A stretch of DNA of 64,000 bases, from contig CM066733.1 in assembly GCA_033961575.1 (NCBI GenBank), forward strand, positions 135,520,421 to 135,584,420. The letters run 5' to 3'. The position numbers and the translations under genes were made by a program. The notes beneath the pieces were generated by a model. It was not told the DNA's origin, did no database searches, and was given only the letters and a program-made list of their open reading frames with translations. Within the stretch, counting starts at the first letter, position 1. Each line of letters opens with the position of its first letter. This document shows positions 48,344 to 64,000 of the stretch, one piece after another. Source of the stretch: Aselliscus stoliczkanus (Eukaryota; Chordata; Mammalia; Chiroptera; Hipposideridae).

Positions 48344-48516
48344 GTTCTATGAACACACCCGCGATCTCAGTCTTTTCCTCTTCAACGATGCACTGCTTGT
48401 TTCCAGTCGGGGCACATCTCACACACCATTTGAAAGGACTTCAAAGTCAACCTACCAGTTCGTCGCATCAGTGGCCCTGCCTAGGTTACTCGTAGAAGAT
48501 ATTCCAGATTCCAAAT
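48344..48516 (+). CDS. ECT2L: ECT2L exon: PH core
   Basis: The acceptor TCCATCCTGCAG ends at 48343 and the donor GTATGC is at 48517. After one base completing Arg it reads [20 protein letters not shown], the classic PH strand pattern L-x-L-F-N-D-x-L-L-V, then a basic/Ser/Thr loop and [10 protein letters not shown]. It leaves in phase 1. No stop, despite the repeat-rich introns on both sides. Confidence 0.94.
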
Positions 48517-49088
48517 GTATGCATTTTTTTTTCCTTCCAAGAATTAAATACCTTTTGAGACCTATATTGTGTAAAGCTCATTAACTATTAAAATAGAAAA
48601 GTAGGAAAAGGACTAGAATTATACATTGCTGTTTGCAAATTAATTCCCTACATACTTTTAGGATTTCATTAAGCTTTCATTTACTTAAACAGCAGAAGGA
48701 AGGAATGCTGGCATTATCATACACCCTGGACAGTAGGAAAAGTTTTCAAAATTCACAAAGGGAGACATGACCCTCCCCCCGGCCCCCATGATGAGGGATT
48801 CTTTGAAGCCGTTCCCCGGGAAGCTGGAGCCCTTAACCACTACTCTATCCTGCCTGTATATATTACAACTTTAGACTTCTATGTATTATGCTTCTATTCT
48901 ACTCGGTTAAGTGGTTATTACAGATTTGCTCTACCTTTTCCTCCCTAAGCTCAATTTGAGAATAAAGGAGAAAGGATGTTTAGTAATAACATTTCATTCA
49001 TAACCTCAATAGAAATATCGTTACAAAAAAATTCCTAAACGTATGGTGCCTATACTCTATTTCTTAAGCTTAAAAGAATTCACCTCTT

Positions 49089-49196
49089 GGGCCGGCCGGG
49101 TGGTGCAGTGGTTAAGCGATGGCTGGGACGCCAGGGGCCCCGGTTCAAATCCCACATATGAAGGCCAGTGACACTGCCCTCTAAAAAAATAAAATA
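49089..49196 (+). mobile_element. Short tRNA-derived SINE, sense
   Basis: It starts GGGCCGGCCGGGTGGTGCAG, has the B-box-like GGTTCAAATCCC and ends GTGACACTGCCCTC plus A-rich tail. The flanks AATTCACCTCTT and AATCCATCTCTT agree at 10 of 12, an older target duplication. Confidence 0.88.
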
Positions 49197-49972
49197 ATCC
49201 ATCTCTTTCCTATATTTGTTAGGCCAGACAACCTGAATATAGCACTCTCATTCTGGTATTTTCTATTGCATGTGAAGGTAGGGCTTAAGGTTAAAGCAGG
49301 AACCAAGATCTCAGGGAAGGTATTAATCCAAAAAGGACTGCTTCTCACTAGCTTCAGCTCCATTTTAAATCTGAACCTGAGAAAAAATGAATACCAAGTG
49401 TGGGAATAAATGTTTCCATCTAGAAGACAAACTCAGACAAAATGGGTTACCTATAACCACTGGTCTATTTAAAAAGTATATGACAAGTCTCTTTTCATCT
49501 CCCCTTAATCAGCTATGCCCTATGTCAAAACATCATTTTGTAACCTAATATAGTGGCACTCAGCTAAATAACTGGTTTAATTCTATCACTTGCCCTCATA
49601 CCAAGGTTGTCCAGATTTAGTTCTCAGCATCTCTGTCTACAATTCTTAGTAAAAACCTTTACTGGTTCCAGCTCCTTCTGGAGTGGCTAAGACAAGGAAT
49701 TAAAGAACACTATAGTACATATCACTTCTTTTTCAATACAATTGCCAAGTAAAATTAATTATAATATAAAGACAAGATTACTTTAGGTTATAACATATTT
49801 GAATTATTCAGTAATTTTTGGAAGTTATATTTGAAACTGGATTTATATGTTTGAATTCCTTTTTAGTATTCAAAAAATTGATTGATTTGGTCAATTCTTG
49901 AATTTTAAAACATTTTCTCCTTCTGATGGTTACCTGCAAAGATTAATCCGTGTACCTCAAATATTTTTACAG

Positions 49973-50100
49973 ATATCAAGAATGCATTTATTCTTCAAGG
50001 TCCAAAACGTCGGTGGACTTGTGCTACAGAAGCTGAGGATGATAAGTTCCTATGGTTGTCAGTGCTCCAAAATGCAATATGCAGTGCCATGCAGAAGTGA
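49973..50100 (+). CDS. ECT2L: ECT2L terminal coding exon: PH C-terminal helix and stop
   Basis: The acceptor ATTTTTACAG ends at 49972. It reads [20 protein letters not shown] and then [20 protein letters not shown], with TGA at 50098-50100. A Trp in a C-terminal amphipathic helix is the hallmark of PH domains. The ATGs further right within this exon do not start a separate gene; they read the same sequence in another frame. Confidence 0.95.
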
Positions 50101-50440
50101 GGCTGGACTTGAATGGCAACATCGGGGTGCCAATTCTCCCTGGCAAGGATAGGCGACATGTTTTCTGTTCCAGAGGGTTATCTGCCATGGATGATGGGAG
50201 GATGAACTGGGATAACCAATGTTTCTTCTTTATCACCTTCTAAACTTTATCATCTATGTTCAATTATGTCAAATGTACAACAAGAACAACCTGAATCCAA
50301 GATTTTGAGCCACCTTCTTTTGGTAGTTAGTTTTCATTGACAGTATTACATATTAACTGACAAAACCTAAGACAGAACAAGGATGCTGTATATTTAAAGT
50401 TTTGTTTTATGATCAAATAAAACATGAAATCAAAACGAAA
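50101..50440 (+). other. ECT2L: ECT2L 3'UTR (end inferred)
   Basis: Non-coding AT-rich sequence follows the ECT2L stop up to the first clear AATAAA at 50416-50421. The cleavage site is expected 10-30 nt after it. A longer 3'UTR using a later AATAAA near 50708 is possible. Confidence 0.55.
50416..50421 (+). terminator. Probable ECT2L polyadenylation signal
   Basis: The first canonical AATAAA on the plus strand after the ECT2L stop codon, 316 nt downstream of it, in the context GATCAAATAAAACATG. Seen in sequence; use is inferred. Confidence 0.55.
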
Positions 50441-51499
50441 AGGTTGCTTAAGTGATTAGTCTAGAGAAACATTTTAATATTTTGGTAATTTACCAATCAT
50501 CTTTAACATTTTCCTGCAATAATTATTGATTAAAAAATATGTATAAAAAATATAAATGGCAATATACTCAAAAACTTGTCACATATATCTTTAATATGAA
50601 TGTACTTTTCCAGAGAGCATTAAAAATATATCACTATAAAGTAATAAAAAGTTTTCTGTAATTTTGAAATGTTCTTTGGTTGCAAAATTAAATACTTAGA
50701 CCTTCCAAATAAACTTTAAAAATTTGTGACATTGTTAAATTAGAAGGCTGTTGGGGAAAAAAAAAAAATCCTTTAAAAAACAAAAATAAATGGAAGCCTA
50801 GCAAAAGTTGCCTGTAATGAAATTTAGTTAAATAAAAATGAAGAAATTATGACAAATCTGTTTCAAAACAGAGAAACAGCAAAATAGGTGTTGAGTAGTT
50901 TTCTGGGCCTTTAACGCCTTCATTTAATTATTTAACAAACTGAAGCCATAACCTGTTAGCCACTTGGTAACTTCAGCTGATGTATGTAGAAATATTTTTA
51001 TGTAGTTAACGGTAGATAGAAGTTACATTAATATCAGAACTTTTCTGATGTCAGTTTCCCTTTTGCTTCATATTCTCCTTTAAGGTAATAAAATCTATTA
51101 GTACAGTCTAGGATTGTGAACTAGGCTATTTTAAACATTTTCTTTTTTTTAACAATGAAAATATTCTTTAAAAATTTAAATTCATGTTAAAAACTGTACA
51201 AAACTTTCAAAATATTGTGCTGTTTTAATCATACTTTTGATTTTGTTATGATATATCCATGAAGCTTAACATTTAAGATCCTACAGACACAATAAACCAT
51301 TAAAGGGAGCATCAGCTATTAGTAAGCAATGAATCTAAATTTACAAATGTGATCGAAATGTATATATCATATGTTATAAAACAAATCCGAAGACAGTATA
51401 CCATCCTGAACAGGACACATTTCAGAAACTCTTTGTTAATGAGAAAACCATGTCTATGGCAAAAGGATGAGTGACGAAATAGCTGAAGGTAAAATAAAC

Positions 51500-52402
51500 T
51501 AGAAATCCTAAGGAATTTCCATTTATTCTGTGACTAATGTACTCAGAAGTTTTGAAATAATCTCTGTAGAGATTGATGAGTATAAGCTTTTAATTGAGAG
51601 TTAAGTGCATATTCAAGCAAAAAACGGTGATATTTGCAAGTGGATGGCACTTATATTGTCTGTGGTTTCAATACTTGCCCTTCACTTTCAGGATATAATT
51701 AAGAAAGTCTGTCTTCATTGCTATTTCACATGTTTGACTGCTGCTGAATTAAAATCTCACACACACAAATGTTAAGTCCCTGGTGAAACTGATCAATTTT
51801 TCATATGGAAAATATAGGCTCTGACCCCAAGTGGACATGGAAAAATCTGAAAGTACCACGTGACCCCAGAAGAATGCCGATTACTACAGAGCTTATGGTT
51901 AAAGAGAGTCTAACCCAATATAGTTGTCAAATCAAAAATTAAATAGGAAACTCATTTGAAAGATTTTCACACACAAAAAATATGCTTTATGTGAAACATT
52001 TAACCTAAAAGACAAACTGAGTTTACTTAATTTTGTCTCCTGCAAATATTTCTGAGTCGGTGCTTGAGACACAAAGAGGAGCTCGCTTCTGTGTCAGATC
52101 AGTGTGAAGTTTTGGCCACCTAAGTCTAATGGACCCATGTTATGTATTCTTGATGGTTGGAATAACAAGGGTGGGCTATGGCAACAAACACAATATACCC
52201 TCCAGAAAAAGTCATCCTGACCCTTTTATTGTTGAAATTAAAAAATAAAAGATACTTAAATACAATGGTGAACATATAGGGCAAAACAGCATCATAAAAT
52301 TCAATGTTGAATTAAGCAGTGAGCTGAACGTTTGGGTCTCCAAATTGGCCTGAACCCAAAACTGCTTAAAAATGGGTATGTTCACAGTTAACGGCAATTG
52401 GC
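51500..52402 (-). other. REPS1: REPS1 3'UTR (extent inferred)
   Basis: Sequence downstream of the REPS1 stop on the minus strand. AATAAA motifs on the minus strand lie at 52230-52225 and 51527-51522. The second would give a 3'UTR of about 0.9 kb. Further weaker ATTAAA motifs down to about 50470 could extend it to the ECT2L tail. Confidence 0.4.
51522..51527 (-). terminator. Candidate REPS1 polyadenylation signal
   Basis: AATAAA on the minus strand (TTTATT on plus), about 880 nt past the REPS1 stop. A nearer AATAAA is at 52230-52225. Which one is used cannot be told from sequence alone. Confidence 0.35.
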
Positions 52403-52471
52403 TTATAGGTGAGAGAATGGTCGAAGTTGTTCCAGTTGAACTTCCAGGGCAATTCTCTCCTCAAGAACATC
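52403..52471 (-). CDS. REPS1: REPS1 terminal coding exon: end of coiled coil and stop
   Basis: The acceptor CTTTTTCAG sits at 52472-52480 on the minus strand. It encodes DVLEERIALEVQLEQLRPFS then HL and TAA at 52405-52403. It is 23 codons including the stop and in phase with the previous exon. The 3.3-kb last intron contains a 468-bp SINE whose near edge is 138 bp upstream of this exon, in sense orientation to REPS1. Confidence 0.96.
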   Translation of the reverse strand, partial: DVLEERIALEVQLEQLRPFSHL

Positions 52472-52609
52472 CTGAAAAAGATGCAAAGCCAAGTTACGTT
52501 TAATGTATATAAAAGTGAAGGCACATCTAACAACAGCTCTGCATCAAGAAAACAGTTTAAATTTGTTAAGACACAGGGACAGCTGTTCATATTTTAGACA
52601 GTTCACTTT

Positions 52610-52615
52610 TTTTTG

Positions 52616-52646
<31 letters not shown>

Positions 52647-53077
52647 TTTTATTGGGGATTTGGTGGAGGGGAACAGCGTTGGGGAATCGGGGAAGGGGAA
52701 CTTGAGACAAGTTGCTGTCTTCTTGTTCTTCAGTTTAGTTGCGGAGGATGGTGCTTCACTGTTGGTATCGTCATTGCGCTCTTCCCGGATGAGGCAGATC
52801 GGTCGCTGGCCTCTGGATGTCGCTCATCGCGGCTATTGGCAGCTCACGCTTGGCTGCCAGCCGCTCACGCTGGCTGCGGGCCACTCACTGTAGCCTATGG
52901 CAGCCCACTGCAGCAGGGGCTGCAGCCCACACCATCACTGGGGCTCGCACAGCCCAGCTCCAGGTGGAGATGTTGTTAGCTGTAGAGGGCAGTGTCACTG
53001 GCCCTCATGTGGGATCCGAACCGGGGCCGCTGGCATCCCAAAACCAGCGCTTAACCAATGCGCCACTCGGCCGGCCC
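52610..53077 (-). mobile_element. Long tRNA-headed SINE with composite body, young insertion
   Basis: On the minus strand: head GGGCCGGCCGAGTGGCGCAT, B-box GGTTCGGATCCC, the shared GTGACACTGCCCTC, then a GC-rich body of about 350 bp, and a tail CCCCAATAAAATCTTTAAAA with an A-run. Identical direct repeats TAGACAGTTCACTTT lie at 52595-52609 and 53078-53092. It is in the last REPS1 intron, in sense to REPS1. Confidence 0.93.
52648..52653 (-). promoter_or_regulatory. Sense-oriented AATAAA in REPS1 last intron (SINE-borne)
   Basis: The SINE tail places AATAAA on the REPS1 strand 177 nt upstream of the last coding exon. It is a potential premature poly(A) signal; no GU-rich downstream element is obvious. 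Confidence 0.5.
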
Positions 53078-53859
53078 TAGACAGTTCACTTTAGAACTGC
53101 GATTACATGTATGTAATATTAAAATATGGTATTAACTGAAATATTTTTCTTATATAAATCAGGGTAATAAAATGTTCTTTTGTTTACTTATTAGAAAAGC
53201 CAATATTTGCAAATGATGGCTATTAATGCATGAATTTTGTATGACGCATACCCCCTGCAGTAGATGAGTCAGTTAACATGGATTCTTTCCCCTGGTGATT
53301 ATATCTAGTCACAGCCAACTCCTGAAACTCATTTTGAGTTTCGGTGTCACAAAGAATAAGTTTACTTTGCAATCACAATTTCTAACTACTGTTGATTTTG
53401 AGCAGTCTTTTCAGATAGCCAGCAAATTCTAATTTATCTACTTTCCTTTTTATTCCCTTTTTCTCTATCGAGCTTTAACCAGTTCTACCTCTTCCTATTT
53501 GGTGCCATACTTCCCATTTTCTGTTCTCAGAAATAATGAGAAAAGTGATTCTAAAAATAGGTCCTATACACGTTTCTATGGTTTTCTTTAGTTCTTCAGA
53601 AAAACACGCATTAACAAAATTTTCATCTTCAGTATGGTATTAGCAAGCTTGTCCGTAATTTTACATTCTTTTAAAACCAAGCAAATTTATAATCAAAGAA
53701 CAGCTACAAGTAACTTCTTTGATCAGAGTTATATACAAGAATATTGTTTATTCAACAGACATTTATCAAATGTTGAATAATGTGAGATTGTGATTTCTAA
53801 GAAATATACACTTGGTTATTCAGATGACCAAACTATAGTTGTCTGGTATTTGGTCTTCA

Positions 53860-54590
53860 CAGTTCCTGGCTCACAGCTCAAAAACCCTGGAATTTGCAGG
53901 AGGGGTCTTTTGTTATGTTAATGAAGTCACTTTTGGAAGCACCTAAGGATGGAAAGCTGGTCACCGGAAGGACCAGCCAAGTGATTACAGGTTTGGACTG
54001 TTCAGTCCCATCCCCCTACCTAGGGAGGAGAGAGGCTGAACATTGAATCAACAGCCAATGACTGAATCAATCATGTCGATGTAAGGAAGCTTCTGTAAAA
54101 ACCCCAAAGCACAGGATTTAGCGAGTTTTCCGAATGATGACTATGTGGCAATGTGGGGAGAGTAGTGTCTCCGAGAGGGTGGGGAAGCCCTGTGTCCCTT
54201 CCCACTTACCTTGCCCTACACATGTTCCTGAATTATAAACTCTTATAAACCAGTGATGTGGTAAGCAACATACTTCTTTGAGTTCTGTGAGCCTTTTTAG
54301 CAAATTAATCAAACCCAAGGAGGGTGTTGTAGGAACCTCTGATTTACAGCCAGTTGGTCAGAAGCACAGGAAGAGCCTGGCAACTGAAGAGTGTGTATGT
54401 GTGGTAGGGGGACAGCCTTGTAGACTGAACTCTGAACCTGTGGAATCTACTGCTATCTCTAGGTAGACAGGGTCAGAATCGAGTTGAATTCTCGGACACC
54501 CTGCTGATAAGACGTCTGAGAATTGTTTATTGGGGTGTGTGTGTGGGGGGCTCCTCCCAACATTGGAATTGGATCTTGGAACCCTAAAGA
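53860..54590 (+). mobile_element. Old LTR-like repeat
   Basis: AACCCCAAAGCACAGGATTT, TTCCCACTTACCTTGCCCTA, TTTGAGTTCTGTGAGCC, AGCAAATTAATCAAACCCAA, TTTACAGCCAGTTGGTCAGA and GTCAGAATCGAGTTGAATT occur in the order of a widespread mammalian ERV LTR. Recognised by memory; the family is not named. It lies in the REPS1 last intron, antisense. Confidence 0.6.
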
Positions 54591-54954
54591 CTTAACAGAT
54601 GCTAGGTTTGAGGAACAGAGACAAAACAGTCACAAGCTTATCTAGGCCAGTTCCAGTTTACGTCTGATGTCCTGGACTAAATATTAACACATACCTTCTT
54701 CTTTTTTTTTACTCAAAGGTATCTTGGTTTGGACAATAAATTACATGGTAACCCTACACAGAAATGATTATGATTTACCCTCAATGAGTTCAATTTAGTA
54801 GTACAGAGACCAATGTGCCATAGAAAATAATTCCAGGGCAATGTGATACATGCTAGATGAGGGATATGAACAAATTGTTATGGGAATGAACTCTATTCAT
54901 TTTACATTTCCACAGACTCTTTTCTCATCTTTGTGGTTTACAACCTTGCCACTC

Positions 54955-55113
54955 AAAGTGGGGCCAACAGTCCAGCAGCATGTCCAACTCCTGGAAGCTT
55001 ATTAGAAATACAGAATTCTCAGGGTCCACTCCATACCAAATATGAATCAGAATTTGCATGGTTAACATGACCCCAGGTTAACTGTATTCACATTAAGATT
55101 TGAGAACCACTGG
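54955..55113. mobile_element. MER5A-like hAT MITE
   Basis: GCCACTCAAAGTGGGGCCAA, CAGCAGCATGTCCAACTCC, ATTAGAAATACAGAATTCTC and the end GATTTGAGAACCACTGG follow the MER5A consensus. Confidence 0.75.
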
Positions 55114-55119
55114 TTTTCT

Positions 55120-55907
<788 letters not shown>

Positions 55908-56107
55908 TTAAATTCTCTCCATTCTTTCCTGATCTCTCTCTAAACTAGGAAGCAGAGGAAGCATCTTTTGCTTTATTAGCATAGCTTCATATCACTTGCT
56001 CAGTTTTAAGGGTCAATCAGAAGTATCTAAGCATCAGGAGCATAATTATTGTTGTAATTGTTTTAATTATTCTTTTTCTGTAGAATCACTGTAGTTTAAG
56101 TGAGTCT

Positions 56108-56352
56108 AGGGCATGCATTGGCAAACTTTTTCTGTGAACAGCCAGAAAGTAAATAAATACTTCATGCTTTGAAGGCCATACAGTTTCTGCTGCATATTAT
56201 TTTTTTTTTATTTTTTTCTCTCTTTTTCTCTTCCACTTTTTCTCAGTCTCTCCTCTTTTTTTACAAAAATGTAAAAGCCATAGCTCATGGGACTTATAAA
56301 AACAGGCCACGGGCTGAATTTGGCCCATGAGCCCTAATCTGCTGATTCCTGG
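56108..56352. mobile_element. hAT-Charlie-type MITE (diverged)
   Basis: CATTGGCAAACTTTTTCTGT, CAGCCAGAAAGTAAATA and the end GGCCCATGAGCCCTAATCTG match the family of 38880-39130. A T/C-rich insertion occupies its centre (56200-56265). Confidence 0.7.
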
Positions 56353-56657
56353 TCTAGACCAACTATAGTTAAAATATCAAAGTTACTCTACTCTACACTA
56401 TTAACTTTTTAAAAGTCTGCCCCAGGGTTTGCAATAGGGTATTAAAATGAAATTGGAATTGAACTTAATAACAGAAGGAAAAAAGTGGGAAGAATATTCT
56501 GCGTACCCATAAGTGAGAAAACTCTCCAAGAGTAACAACTAAGAATCTTCGTTCAACTAAAAAACTAGTCCAACTATAATTTCTTTCCGTTTGATGTTTT
56601 TAATTGCTGTGCTCTTTGTTCCTAGTAATTAAATGTGTTTAGGAATAGCTTTGATTA

Positions 56658-58346
<1,689 letters not shown>

Positions 58347-58349
58347 CTA

Positions 58350-59674
<1,325 letters not shown>

Positions 59675-60119
59675 TTACAAAGTGGCCTCTTTTGTTTTGA
59701 AAATATTATTATAAACATGTTCTGTTCTATTATATGTAAATTCAGGGAGGTGAGCTCCAGTAACATTTAGCTTTAAAAACAAAACATAAATGAAACACCA
59801 AGACACAAAAAAATTAAAATGATAAACCCTCAATAAAAAAGATACTTTTACAAAATTCTTACTGCAAAAAAGTACATAAGGACAGGGGAGGGTCTGGCCC
59901 TACTCTCTGATTCTGTACTTGGGTCTAATTTTTTTCTTAAATGGGCTACCACACAATAGTTTGTTTTTTCAACAAATTATTTAAAAAAATGCTTCATTAT
60001 GTTTTTAAAAAGGTTGTTATTTTTAAAGTGTGAAAAACAGTGTTCTAACTATTCTCCTAACACTTCAGTGCACTTCCATCAATTTGTCTTCCTCTCCTTT
60101 GTCAGACCAATCCTTCTAA

Positions 60120-60790
60120 AATCTTCAATCAAAAAATACATTTATTGAGTATCTACTTTTAGCCACAGTGAACGAAACAAATAAGGTCCATGTCCTAATT
60201 AGGTTGACAGTCTACCTCAAGATGAGAGAGAAGTTAACAAGGAATTAAAACAGTGTGAGAAGTTGTATGACAAAGCACAAGATGCTATAGGAATAAACCT
60301 GAAGTCTCTTCCCTGTTTACTCTTTAAACATTTTCCATCTCCTTTAAGAAAAATTCTATCCTTCTTAGAAGGATATAGGAGATACTCTGAGCCTTCCCCT
60401 CCTCTTTAGTTTCCTTTCCCATCATTCCAGTTGTACCGAACATCTTCGTTTTTCCTTGGAGGACACGCCAGGCTTACCTCACATCTCTGTGGCTTTGTGG
60501 ATGCCATTCCAAGTCTGGCTGGAATGCCCTCTCCCAAAGAAATATAACTTTATCTTTCAAGTCTCTGCTTACGTCTTACTTTCTTCATTTTATTTACACA
60601 TTTTTCCATGTGATCCCTGATTTTCCTACCTAGTAAAGGTACGACAGCATTTCATAAATACATCTACTGTATTATAATTGTTGTTTACAGGTCTGTCTTC
60701 CCCACAGACGTTTCTTGAGTTGAAAGACCAATTCATTGGGTTTCACAGCTTCACCGCACTAAGAGTATTTTGGCTGGCACTTTAGATACA
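60120..60790 (+). repeat. LINE-2 fragments
   Basis: 60425-60680 (TGGCTGGAATGCCCTCTCCC, TCAAGTCTCTGCTTACGTC) is sense L2 3' text. 60130-60290 (ATTGAGTATCTACTTTTAGCC, GGTCCATGTCCTAATTAGG) is a second old L2-like piece. Confidence 0.6.
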
Positions 60791-61331
60791 ATAAATACCG
60801 GAATATTTAAATTTCAGTATCTTTTATTTGATTAAGAAACCATCTGTAAACTGTTTATACCCAACTTCACTTTATAAATCTAACTCAGAAAAAAAATCAA
60901 CCAAATTCATTTATGTAAAAGGTGATCAGTCAGTCACATACAACAAACAGCTATAATCCAGAATTTGTCCTGGAACAAACAGTTTTGTGCAGATCAAAAC
61001 AATTTCAACCTGGCAGGAATGCAGAGGTCACCTAACACTTCCTTACTGCTGCGCTAACACTGATCCAGACACATGCCGTGAGGTCGCTGAGTCACTGCTA
61101 GTTGCAGGACATAAGGGGCATCTTCTGTCTCCTGATCCATTGTTCTTTCCACTAAACCAACCTTGTCAAGATATTGGAATGCTTATCTTCCAAAATACGA
61201 CTTATCTTCCCTGAATTAAATGCTCATTACGAATGACAATTAGCTAATTTCCGATCTTCGAAATAATTCTAGACTAGAATCAAATAGCTAAGAGACAAGT
61301 TGATCCTGAAGACCGTACTGACTGGAGCTTA

Positions 61332-61445
<114 letters not shown>

Positions 61446-61569
61446 TTAGTAAACATGTAATTACTTTGCTACTGGAAGAGGTTGAAAGAATATGATCAAA
61501 TGATACAGACTTCTAAGAATGTAAGTACAGGAAGGCATAGATTATCTTGTGTGACTGCCTACGTGACCT

Positions 61570-61880
61570 AATGGCCAAATTCCATGGCCTTTTCTCAGCC
61601 CTCATTTCTCTTGTTTTACTGCACAAGGCACTTTGCCTCATTTGGTGCCTCGTTTCCATAATACTATGCATTCTTGGTTTTTCCCCCATATTTCTGACTG
61701 CTCTTTAGCTATTAAATATGAGGGTTTCCAAGATTTCTCTTTTAATTAATATTTCACTCTATCATTTCTAGGTAAATGATTCTCAAATAATACATCAATC
61801 TTTCTTAACTCACAAGTCCAGTGGCTTGTGGATCATTTCTCCTTATCCTCATTATTCCAAACTCATATTGTCTAAACAGG
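61570..61880 (+). repeat. LINE-2 fragment
   Basis: CCAAATTCCATGGCCTTTTC followed by TCAGCCCTCATTTCTCTTG is the L2 sense text just before the reverse-transcriptase SAAFD region. Confidence 0.45.
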
Positions 61881-62086
61881 ACATCATCACCCACTGTCCT
61901 AGCTTTTCTATTTTGATCACATAATAACAATGACCAGTTACATAAAAATTAAAACCTTGGAGTAAGCTGTTGGCTAACTTAAGACTTACTAGCTGTTCCT
62001 TCTTGAGATCTCCACATCGTTCTTTTAAAATCTCTGTGGCATTTCACAGGTTCCCAGCTTTAGCATTTGAATTCAAAAACATTTTA

Positions 62087-62472
62087 GGGCCGGTCAAGTG
62101 GCTCAGTACGTTAAGAGCATGAGCTCTGAGCAACAGTGTCGCCAGTTCAATTCTCACATGGGCCAGTGAGCTGTGCCTGACCTGAGCTGCCAAAAGGCGG
62201 CAGGATGGCTCAGCTGGTGAGAGTGCATGCTCCTAACAACAAGGTATCCTGTTCGACTCCTGCATGGGATGGTGGCTACGCCCACCCACAACCAAGAGTG
62301 AACACGGCATGTTGAGCTGAGTGGCCACAAGCTTCTGACGGGTGGCCAGAGGGTGACTGGACTTGGAGCTGAGCTAGCTGCGCCCTCCACAACTAAGATT
62401 GAAGGTCAACAACTTGGCTGTTCCCCTTCCCCAATGCCCCAATAAAATCTTAAAAACAAACAAACAAAAAAC
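62087..62472 (+). mobile_element. Dimeric tRNA-derived SINE (VES-like)
   Basis: The first head GGGCCGGTCAAGTGGCTCAG has a B-box-like CCAGTTCAATTCTC. A second tRNA-like unit starts GGATGGCTCAGCTGGTGAGA with CTGTTCGACTCCTGC. The end CCTTCCCCAATGCCCCAATAAAATCTTAAAAA is A-rich. The flanks AACATTTTA and ACCATTTTA are nearly identical. This resembles bat VES-type dimers; the assignment is by memory. Confidence 0.85.
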
Positions 62473-62602
62473 CATTTTAGGTAGACATTAGGAACACAAA
62501 TTCCCTCTCATCTAATACCTTTTAAATTAATTTTTTTCTTCAAATAAATACAAGATTAAGAGAAAATACAATGAAATGTGCTTTTCATTAAGGTTCTCTC
62601 TA

Positions 62603-64000
<1,398 letters not shown>

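Larger units (their letters stand above)
4861..50440 (+). other. ECT2L: ECT2L gene (5' part missing), 19 exons plus 3'UTR
   Basis: Epithelial cell transforming 2-like, an F-box protein with a C-terminal Dbl-homology (DH) and pleckstrin-homology (PH) pair. The family role is guanine-nucleotide exchange on Rho GTPases; direct substrates of this member are not clear to me. Nineteen exons were joined from AG/GT borders: 4861-5023, 8387-8633, 9480-9648, 10373-10511, 12075-12243, 15075-15203, 19145-19237, 20802-20984, 22529-22632, 24387-24512, 29834-29920, 32871-33085, 34040-34187, 35831-35904, 36004-36160, 36847-36912, 38278-38366, 48344-48516, 49973-50100. Every junction keeps phase and no exon has an internal stop. 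From the ATG at 4889 the reading is 876 codons: F-box about residues 8-60, unassigned middle about 130-500, DH about 533-747, PH about 748-876. Nine open codons precede that ATG, so it is probably internal and the true start lies left of the window. Identification is by recognition of the protein and by REPS1 as neighbour. Confidence 0.93.

Noticed and set aside
49898..50243. 84- and 63-codon ORFs at the ECT2L end
   Set aside because: Out-of-frame readings of the terminal ECT2L exon and its 3'UTR.
52817..53094. 87- and 65-codon plus-strand ORFs
   Set aside because: Antisense reading of the GC-rich SINE body.
62154..62390. 78-codon antisense ORF
   Set aside because: Antisense reading of the dimeric SINE.

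Overview
The window is nuclear DNA from a placental mammal. Coding sequence is scattered as short exons with GT/AG borders in long introns full of LINE-1, LINE-2, MIR, hAT, mariner and LTR copies. Alu and rodent B1/B2 SINEs are absent. The young SINEs are tRNA-headed copies beginning GGGCCGG, including one dimeric copy that resembles bat VES-type SINEs. Together with fresh-looking hAT and Tc1/mariner elements this makes a bat my best guess; that is inference, and no species is named.

Two protein genes lie tail to tail. From 4861 to about 50440 (+) is ECT2L, an F-box plus Dbl-homology/pleckstrin-homology (DH/PH) RhoGEF-like protein. I could join nineteen exons by splice signals and reading frame, all without a stop, giving 876 codons from the first in-window ATG. 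The 5' end of the gene lies upstream of the window. From about 52200 up to 62729 (-) are the last seven coding exons of REPS1, the RalBP1-associated EH-domain protein: proline-rich segments, then the C-terminal coiled coil and stop. Its EH domains lie beyond the right edge. The stop codons are about 2.3 kb apart, and the order matches the ECT2L-REPS1 neighbourhood on human chromosome 6q as I remember it.

Region by region: 1-4860 holds old LINE copies and a 273-bp hAT element with a perfect 8-bp target duplication. 4861-24512 carries the F-box exons and the middle of ECT2L, with L1 and L2 copies between. 24513-32870 holds an L1 tail, a compound CA/TATC microsatellite, two short SINEs and an LTR ending next to the first DH exon. 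32871-38366 encodes the DH domain and the start of the PH domain. A 10-kb intron (38367-48343) contains a nearly full-length dead mariner and old LINE/LTR material. 48344-50100 completes the PH domain. 52403-62729 is REPS1, with SINEs at 52610 and 62087.

The genes are not known to act together: ECT2L is linked to Rho-family GTPases, REPS1 to RalA/RalBP1 signalling and endocytosis. I found no RNA gene, CRISPR or operon-like system and no evidence of an undescribed gene system. What stands out is transposon history: SINEs with intact target duplications, two SINE heads sharing a tail, an LTR next to an exon, and a sense-oriented AATAAA in the last REPS1 intron.
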